Below are positions 49,501 through 64,000 of a stretch of DNA of 64,000 nucleotides, piece by piece (the first letter of the stretch is position 1; the number at the start of each line of letters is the position of its first letter). A model generated the notes under the pieces. The model did no database searches, had not been told where the DNA came from, and saw only the letters and a list, made by a program, of their open reading frames with translations. The position numbers were made by a program, and so were the translations under genes. Source of the DNA: Maylandia zebra (lineage: Eukaryota > Chordata > Actinopteri > Cichliformes > Cichlidae); the NCBI RefSeq assembly GCF_041146795.1, contig NC_135177.1, forward strand, positions 21,798,560 through 21,862,559, written 5' to 3'.

Positions 49501-52500
49501 TGTTCATGTGTGTGTTTCTTAACTTAGATACTTCTAGCTTATTGGGATTTGTTCATCTCACTCCCGGTGAGCCAGTGTGCACGTCTGATATGGTTCAACA
49601 GAAATTCCACCAATACTGTAGGATTTTTTTTAACTTTATGCACTCATCCTTTAACTCTTTCCCACTTATAGACAACATTTGATAAACCTCTTTTGCACCT
49701 TGGTATATATCCATAAAGATGTGGTTTGCAGCTTTTTCCAAGGGTAGCTGCACAGGCACAGATCACACTCACTACTGATGCACATCCAGTTGTTTTGAAG
49801 GTTATTCCCAGTCGGCTTTCAAGGTGTAAAGAGTTAAAAATAAGTCGACAGTTTACGCATTTCTTGAGTTGTACACATTGTTCTGGGGCATTAAAAAAAA
49901 TGAGTTTAAGCCAAAATTCAAATATAAAAGACTGCATTAAGTTTTTCCTAAATTGAGACTTTAAAATATTGATATCTAACCATGTGACCTGAACAAGAAC
50001 ACAACATTGTCTGACCTGCTATAACTGGGTTAAAAGTGCACTTCTGTGTAATGCAGAGAGGAGCTGACAAACTGATGAAAATAATAATGACGCTATAAGT
50101 GTGGTCACATACTTTAGATTATCAAAGTGAAGCTTACAGAAAACAATGGCTCATTTCCTGTCTTGAGGGCTGCGGTTACCACTGAGGATGCACAGGTCAT
50201 GTCCTTACACACAGATAAAAAGGATGAGTCCCTCTGGAGTGACTCTTTTTTATTATGTTTACTTCTAGGGAGCAAAATCACGAGCTAATCATCTACTAAA
50301 TTATAACAAGCAGAAATACGGGAGGTGGGTTTGAGCAGTTAGTTAGAAAAGTTGAATTTGGGCGCTGTTGTCAGTTTCCTTGTAAAAAAAGAAAACTTAC
50401 ATAACACGCTTTAGTGGAATCATGATATCAGAATCTGGACACAGCCCTCATTTAGCGTTGAACACAAGAAAAGTTATTTTTAAAGCACTGCATGATGACA
50501 GTCTTTGCTCCACTCCTTATCTTTTTTATTAATTGTGCACTGCAATTACAACAGAACAACTGAAAACATTAGTCACAGTGTGTGGGTAATTTCACTGCTT
50601 CTGTTTTTATTGTGTTTCTACATGTGAAACCCCTGAAGGCAGACAGAAATATTTTCACACCTTCGGCAGGGCAGTTTCTCAACAACAGGAGCCATACGTA
50701 ACGACAAACACACCACGATTTCTAAAGCCAACACACCCAGCTCTTTGGCAAATCAGCTCTCAGGTTTAATGCTGTGTGCTGGAAAACAGGAATCATATGG
50801 AAACCCAATCCCACCCACGGAAAGTATGTTCTAGTCTAGCAAAACAGGTATTTTACAAACATTAAAGGTGTGACTTCATGCCAATAAGTTTGTTCCAAGA
50901 AAATATTTACAAGTTCAACTCCCAGTGAGAAGGAAAGGAAAGGCACATTTTACCTCTTTTGTAGATCAATCGCACAATAGCTCCATGGGAGGTAAAATAA
51001 CTTTGTTAAAAAATCAGCAAGACTTAAAGTCTGTGTGTGCCGATGTGCCAAAAAGGATGTAAACACATAAATAACCCAGGGAGTTGGTGAAGTGTTCCCT
51101 CCAGGGTGCTGACTTTGATATCTTTTTTAAAAATGCAGCAAAAAAACCCCTAAAGTCATAAAATGTTGTGTCTTAAAGAGCAAAAGCCACAGATTTGTTC
51201 CCAGTATAGTGAGGAGAGTTTGCTGATTGTCTCCTTTCATTATTTCACTCATTTGCACTTCTGTAGAAGCTTCCTTGAACTTGTTTTCACGTTGACTTGG
51301 TACATTCCTGGAACGCTTCACCCAGTTGTGCTTCTGACACCAACAAACCATCCACCACTGGGAGATTCACGGTGCCGGCTCAAACACACTGGGCTATTTG
51401 TAGTAACATGCATTGCACGCCCTAATCCTATTTACACAGTTAGAGCTTCGACAAACAGATGTTTTTAATTCGTCTTAAGTCTGTCAGGGTGTTGCACAGG
51501 TTGGTTTCGGGATTTTCATGCTCTTTGCTGTGTGAATGTCCACTTTTAACAGTGTAATGTTTAATTATGATGATGATAATAATCGTGCAACTGTTTCTTT
51601 AAAAAAAATGATTCCAGTCACACAATAAACAAAGTTAGAGGCAGATTTGGCTTAGAGCGTTACGGTCATGTTTGTTCCAGAAATGTAAAAACATGATGAT
51701 AACAGTGTACTGAGAGCGCGGGAGCCCAACGCACGGTTGATTTCTGCTCTTCTTCTGATGTCGCTTTGTGAAATGTCAGATTTAACTGAGAAAAGTGTCT
51801 TCCAGTTTAATGTTACTAAGTCTTGTTTGCTTGTTGCCTCATCCTTTGTTCTCTAACTGGCCTCATCAATGTGCCAGCATGTCAGTTTGTTCTGGGGTGT
51901 TGGAGAATGTATGAGCTGAGTCAGAAAGCTGAAATCTAACAGACAAGAAAGCAAAATATTCATCCAGATTTGACTGACCCCTGTAATCACATGGATGTGT
52001 GCCTGTGTTGATAACATCTTTTATCAGCACAGCAGCTGTGGTTGATTCTGCTCTGCTTGATGGATATCACAGGCGTGATGAGCAGAAACAGTTATGCAAC
52101 AGGAGACACCCGGAGTCAAAACAACACTCATTTGTGGCCTCTACAACAAGCAAAATGTGCAGTTTTAAAACAATTTATAGCTTGTTGTTCTATTCTGCCA
52201 CAGAGCGGAACATCAGGGGTGTACTTTGGATCTCGCCCCATGACAGCTCGGACAGACTCCAGCCTCCTGACAACTCTGAACTGGATAAGTGGCAGAAGAT
52301 GGATGCTGTTCTTTTTGTTATTGAATCTACAAAGTGCCAACCTAAAATCTGTGTAATTCTGCTGTCATTCTCTCAAGTGTTCATGCAGGATGTATAGGCT
52401 ACTTCACTCACTTAAGGAAAGACAGGCATTTAAGGACTCAGTACACTTGAAACTGTGTGATGAAAAAAAAAAAAGACAGCCACAGAAGACTTTTTACCAT

Positions 52501-52960
52501 AAAGTCTTCTGTACTGTAAAAGTACAGCTATGTTAAAAACATTTATGAATGAAGTGTAAGTCATGCCTCTGTGTTAGAGCCTTGGGGCAGGTAAACTGAA
52601 ATAAACAGAAACTGTGTTATCAGAGTTATTAATTACACCTGTGGTTTTCTGTGCACACTGGCAACATGTCATTAAAAAAAAAAACATTCCTCCAAAAGAG
52701 CTGGAAGCAGACTGGAATAAAACTGCTTAGAAATCATAGCCAGATCCAAATACGCACTTATCAAACAGTAATAGGAAACAGACTTCAGTGGAACTCACCT
52801 TTAATTCCTGAGAAGTTTGGTGCTGCTGCCAAAACAAACATGAGCAATCTTTGCGATATTGTATCTTTGGAAGTGATACTATACAGACAGCATTTATCAA
52901 CTGCAGGTTTAGATTAGAAGTGACAAATGTTAGTTTGTAGATTTCTGTGTTATATGTGGC
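46600..52960. other. intergenic region between tuft1 5' end and cgn 3' end
   Basis: Starts with the tuft1 promoter side (46600-46880, moderately GC-rich with gcccgcccac-type sites). The rest is AT-rich. Open frames at 48421-48693 (-) and 51999-52397 (+) lack domains and splice context. No RNA gene was recognised. Confidence 0.45.
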
Positions 52961-53018
52961 AGCTGAGGGTTAATGTCTAGGTGTCTGTGAAGGCTCTGTC
53001 ATCCAGGTCATGGTAATG

Positions 53019-53112
53019 TAAGGAGCTTGGAAAGACAAGCGACTCGACGTCTTTAAGTTATTTTCAAGAAACTTAAAAATTCGTCCAGTTGCTTTTCTTT
53101 CCAAGCTCCTTA
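53019..53112. mobile_element. hairpin (foldback) MITE-like repeat
   Basis: Near-palindromic arms of about 40 bp: taaggagcttggaaagacaa on the left, and the reverse complement (ctttccaagctcctta) on the right, separated by a short loop around ttattttcaag. The core phrase (tctttaagtt/tcttgaa type) belongs to a common teleost repeat as I remember it. Confidence 0.6.
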
Positions 53113-53139
53113 GGCTAATGTCTGCAGTTACAAATTCCT

Positions 53140-54330
53140 TCCTTGTATCAACAGTTTAGGCTGCTGCTGGTGTAATGGTGTGGGGGATATTTTTTGGAAC
53201 ACTTTGAGCGCTTGGTACCAACTGAGCATCATTTAGAGCGTATCTGAATATTGTTCTTCATCATGTACGTACTTTTATTTTTTATTTTTATTTTTTTTTA
53301 ATTTTATTTTATTTTCACTTACTGAATATGGGACAGACTTGACTGGGGGAAAGAAGGGGAGAAAGAAAGAGGGAAAGAGAAACAGCTGAGAAGAGGGACG
53401 GGGGAGAAGGGCAAAAAACAAAAACCAACAGAATGAGCAGAAAAAGAAAAAAAAGAAGAAAAAAAGAAAAAAAATACATATATCAATCACCTGGATCACC
53501 TGCTGAGAAAGAAAAAAGAAAACAAGCAGAAGAGAACAAGAGTAATAGAATAAACAACATCACAATGATATATGGGAATATGACAGTAAATACTAAATAT
53601 TAAACATTATTGTGCAGCACATAAGATCAACAGAACACAGTGTGCTTTGAGGTAGGAGCCAAAAAGGGTGTAGTTTGTGGGTGTGATCACCCGTGTGTAC
53701 ACCTGTGAGCATGGACGCGTTTGTTTTTTAAAAGGTTCCTTCATGTAATGATCTGCTAGAGGGTGCGGGGGGGCCACAGCCCTGTCTTCCAGGGGATGAA
53801 GCAGGTATGGTGGAGATCAAAACTCCAGACATCCAGAGGCCCCCAGAATACAAGAGACCAAGGAAGACCAACAGAGGGGCAGCCGCGCCACTGTCCCAGA
53901 AAGAGCTGAGGAGAGTCCCAGATGAGGGCTCACTCAGCAGCCGCGGAGCAGAAGCCAGGGGGAGTTGCAGTGACGCGCCCGTGAGCTCCGCCGGCAGCCA
54001 GCCGTGCCTGAGTGACCGAGCCCCAGGCCGAGAGGCCGGGGGCTCGTACGTACTTTTATGACCACACTGTGCTCTTCTGATGGCTGCTTCCAGCAGGATA
54101 ACGTATCATGTCACAAAACTCAAATCATTTCAAACTGTTTTCTTGAACATGAGTTCACTGTATTCAAATAGCATCCACTGTCACCAGATCTCAATCCAAA
54201 CCAACAGAGCACCTTTGGGATGTGGTGGAACGGGAGAATCTCTTCATGGCTGTGCAGCAACACTATGATGCCATCATGACAATATGGACCCTGCTGTCTC
54301 AGTCAATGAGAGATACACAGAAAGAGAGGC
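53140..54330 (+). mobile_element. Tc1/mariner relic split by a later insertion
   Basis: The left part (ggtgtaatggtgtgggggat and following, to 53278) and the right part (54046 on: cagcaggataacg, tcaatccaaaccaacagagc, acctttgggatgtggtggaa) belong to the same degenerate Tc1-like family, coding strand plus. They are interrupted by the 767-bp insertion at 53279-54045. Confidence 0.65.
53279..54045 (-). mobile_element. non-LTR retroposon nested in the Tc1 relic
   Basis: The insertion is flanked by an exact 14-bp duplication, GTACGTACTTTTAT, at 53265-53278 and 54046-54059. Its left end is T-rich (tattttt repeats, i.e. an A-rich tail on the minus strand) and its right end is GC-rich (ccaggccgagaggccggggg), so it is a minus-strand retroposition with the 3' tail on the left. 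The 84-codon open frame at 53807-54061 (+) runs antisense to the element and into the duplication, so it is probably not a gene. The family was not named. Confidence 0.75.
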
Positions 54331-54339
54331 AGGCTAGGG

Positions 54340-55805
54340 TACAAAATCCTATCAAGTAAAAACTTTCACTGTGAAGTAGGGCTGTTGTCCTCTTTAAATT
54401 AATAGATTTAATGTGGCTTAATTATTGCAATACAAAAAAACAAACAAACTTAATTACAGACAGCTTTAAATGTTTCCAGCCAACAATGACAGCGTACCAG
54501 CATCTTTTGATTCAACATGTTTATCTGCATTTAATAAATCATATTCATTACTATTTTCCAGTTTCTCTGAAAACAGTTTTACACTACGGAAAAAAGTGAT
54601 TTTAACTTCAACTGATTTTTCAAAAATGTTTACAAAATTAAAAAAAAAAAAAAACATTTACAAAACTCATTGTCAAGTGAATTACAGATGATTCTTTAAC
54701 AACTTCAAGGCATTATAATTACATACAAAGTAGATACAGCATAAGTTTAACTGGTTTGATATAAGGGAATGCACAGGAGCTGCGCAGCTTTAATCTTCTG
54801 ACTAATTGAAAATTTTGGCTACTACTTTTGCTCTAAAAGTGAAAAGGCTTTTTCATTTCATATTCAGAACAGTTGTTAAGTGAAAAGACTGTTTCCTGTC
54901 AGGATGGACCACAAAACCAAAACACTGGAAATCCTGGAAAACCAGGAATCCTGTTCAGATGCAGAAAAGACTCACCAGGTAAGTCTAACCTGAACTTTCA
55001 CACATTCTTCCCATTTCTCCCATCACACCACAAACAGAATTTATGTCTCTCCCCAAAACAATAAATATAAGATGGCAATTTTGTTATAATTGTACAATTC
55101 AGCTTCCCTCTGTATTATTTGACGTTGAATTCTGTCATTGAATGTCTCAAATGTATCGGACATATTCCATAGCTAAAAATTTAAACAAAAACTAAATATT
55201 TTTGTTTTCAGTGAAAAAAAATCACTTTTTATTCAGAAACAACAAAATGCAATCCACATAAGGTTGTGTTAGTAATTTAACTTTCAGAAAATGTAAGATT
55301 TTTTTATGTGAGGTTGTTTGTATCTACAATTAATGCTCGCAGTGTCAACATTTGGTCCACGTTTGTTAGAAAATCTACGTCATTTCTTTGCATTGTGTAG
55401 AACAACAGCAGAGGAAAAAAGTCCAACATGTAAATAAGGAAATGATGAGGATTTCGCTCAAGGCAAGACGATCAGCTTTAAGTGCTTGACCAGAGGCTTC
55501 ATCCCTGAAAAAGACATGATGAACTTGTACCAAAAACAAACAAAAAAAAGAAAATCATAACCTGCTTGTTTTTTGTTTTGTTTCAGATTGTATTTCTTCT
55601 CATGCAGTTAACATACAGACTTGGTTAGTGATACGTTTTTGTATGCTGGAGGCTTTTGACTAGTCCCCAGTGCCTGCTGGTGTACAATGTGCATCAAATG
55701 GAGGGATTTCAACTGTACCCTGGAGGACACCTGCATATATTGAATGCTGAAGGAAATTCCCTCAAATGTTGAGGATGTTTTGTTTCCTTCAATTCATACT
55801 GGTAT

Positions 55806-55844
<39 letters not shown>

Positions 55845-55984
55845 TCATTACCTCCCCAGGTTCCCCTGCCTCATTGTCTGTAGTGCCTTTTGGCCTTACT
55901 CCAAGCCTATAAACTGCACACTCTCCTCCATAGTCTTGGCAGAGTTTTATTTTCCCACCTTCGACCTGCTCTCAGAGCGTTGCT
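54340..55984. other. cgn downstream region and 3' UTR
   Basis: Contains a 35-base A run (55808-55842) and minus-strand AATAAA candidates at 55946-55951 and 55228-55233. A plus-strand exon-like cassette at 54903-54978 is discussed in the findings. Which signal ends cgn is not determined. Confidence 0.4.
55808..55842. repeat. poly(A) tract, 35 bases
   Basis: Uninterrupted A run about 140 bases 3' of the cgn stop on the opposite strand. It may be a retroposon tail, but no matching body was identified. Confidence 0.9.
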
Positions 55985-63720
<7,736 letters not shown>

Positions 63721-64000
63721 CTGCATGAGACTTAAGTAGGAGACAGAAAAACTGATCACCTGTTGTGTCATTTCGCTTTCGTAGTGTGTGTTAAATCACT
63801 CTTTTTGCATTTGAATGGCTTTTCCTTTCAAATATTCAAGTAAAACTCAACAAATGCTGCACTTTCACAAACACACAGAAAAGCTTTCATCTCAGTCCTT
63901 GGAAAGGCTATCGAAATTAAATCATTTTCTGTTGTATGAACCATTTTCAGTATTAAAATCCTTCAACTTGTTTTAGAAATATAAAGAAGCAGCAGTATGG
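63721..64000. other. cgn intron at the right edge
   Basis: No further cgn exon with splice sites was found in these 280 bases. Confidence 0.5.

Noticed and set aside
51999-52397. 132-codon frame (+) between tuft1 and cgn
   Set aside because: No domain, no similarity recognised, overlapping frames of similar length in the same stretch.
53807-54061. 84-codon frame (+) with Arg/Ser/Pro-rich product
   Set aside because: Antisense to a retroposon and running across its target-site duplication.
55458-55504. Possible alternative last exon of cgn ending KPLVKHLKLIVLP
   Set aside because: It has an acceptor, but the frame with that ending does not match the phase left by the previous cgn exon, and the canonical last exon at 55985-56120 encodes the conserved C-terminus.

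Overview
This is a vertebrate window, almost certainly from a percomorph teleost and possibly a cichlid. The genes have many short exons with GT-AG introns. The intergenic DNA carries typical fish repeats: tRNA-headed SINEs, (TTGAA)-tailed LINE 3' ends, Tc1/mariner relics, a hAT-like element and long AC microsatellites. Species assignment is an inference. All exon models below were read by eye from splice sites, phase and recalled protein similarity; no alignment was run.

Layout, left to right. (1) 3.1-9.1 kb, minus strand: alternative 5' ends of atp8b2 (P4-type phospholipid flippase), whose body lies beyond the left edge. (2) 10.4-11.3 kb, plus strand: an unrecognised intronless gene for a 178-aa coiled-coil, tail-anchored protein, with a compact TATA/CRE/TCF-like promoter. 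(3) 15.4-20.6 kb, minus: a complete six-exon aqp10 aquaglyceroporin. (4) 22.4-27.4 kb, minus: a complete pro-interleukin-16-like gene with two C-terminal PDZ domains. (5) 30.9-35.8 kb, plus: a complete seven-exon C1orf43 (NICE-3) homologue. (6) 37.4-46.6 kb, minus: a complete twelve-exon tuft1 (tuftelin), convergent with C1orf43. (7) 56.0-63.7 kb, minus: the last twelve exons of cgn (cingulin), whose 5' half lies beyond the right edge.

The set ATP8B2, AQP10, C1ORF43, TUFT1, CGN corresponds to human 1q21.3, and aqp10 lies upstream of atp8b2 on one strand as in human. That block is the 2R paralogon partner of 15q21-26 (ATP8B4, AQP9, CGNL1, IL16). An IL16-like gene here is therefore best explained as the 1q21-side ohnologue of IL16, absent from that place in human. 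Functionally the genes are epithelial or membrane proteins (flippase, glycerol/water channel, tight-junction plaque, keratin/enamel-associated coiled coil) but do not form an operon-like unit. The two most interesting items are the IL16 ohnologue and the orphan CRE/TATA-driven coiled-coil gene.
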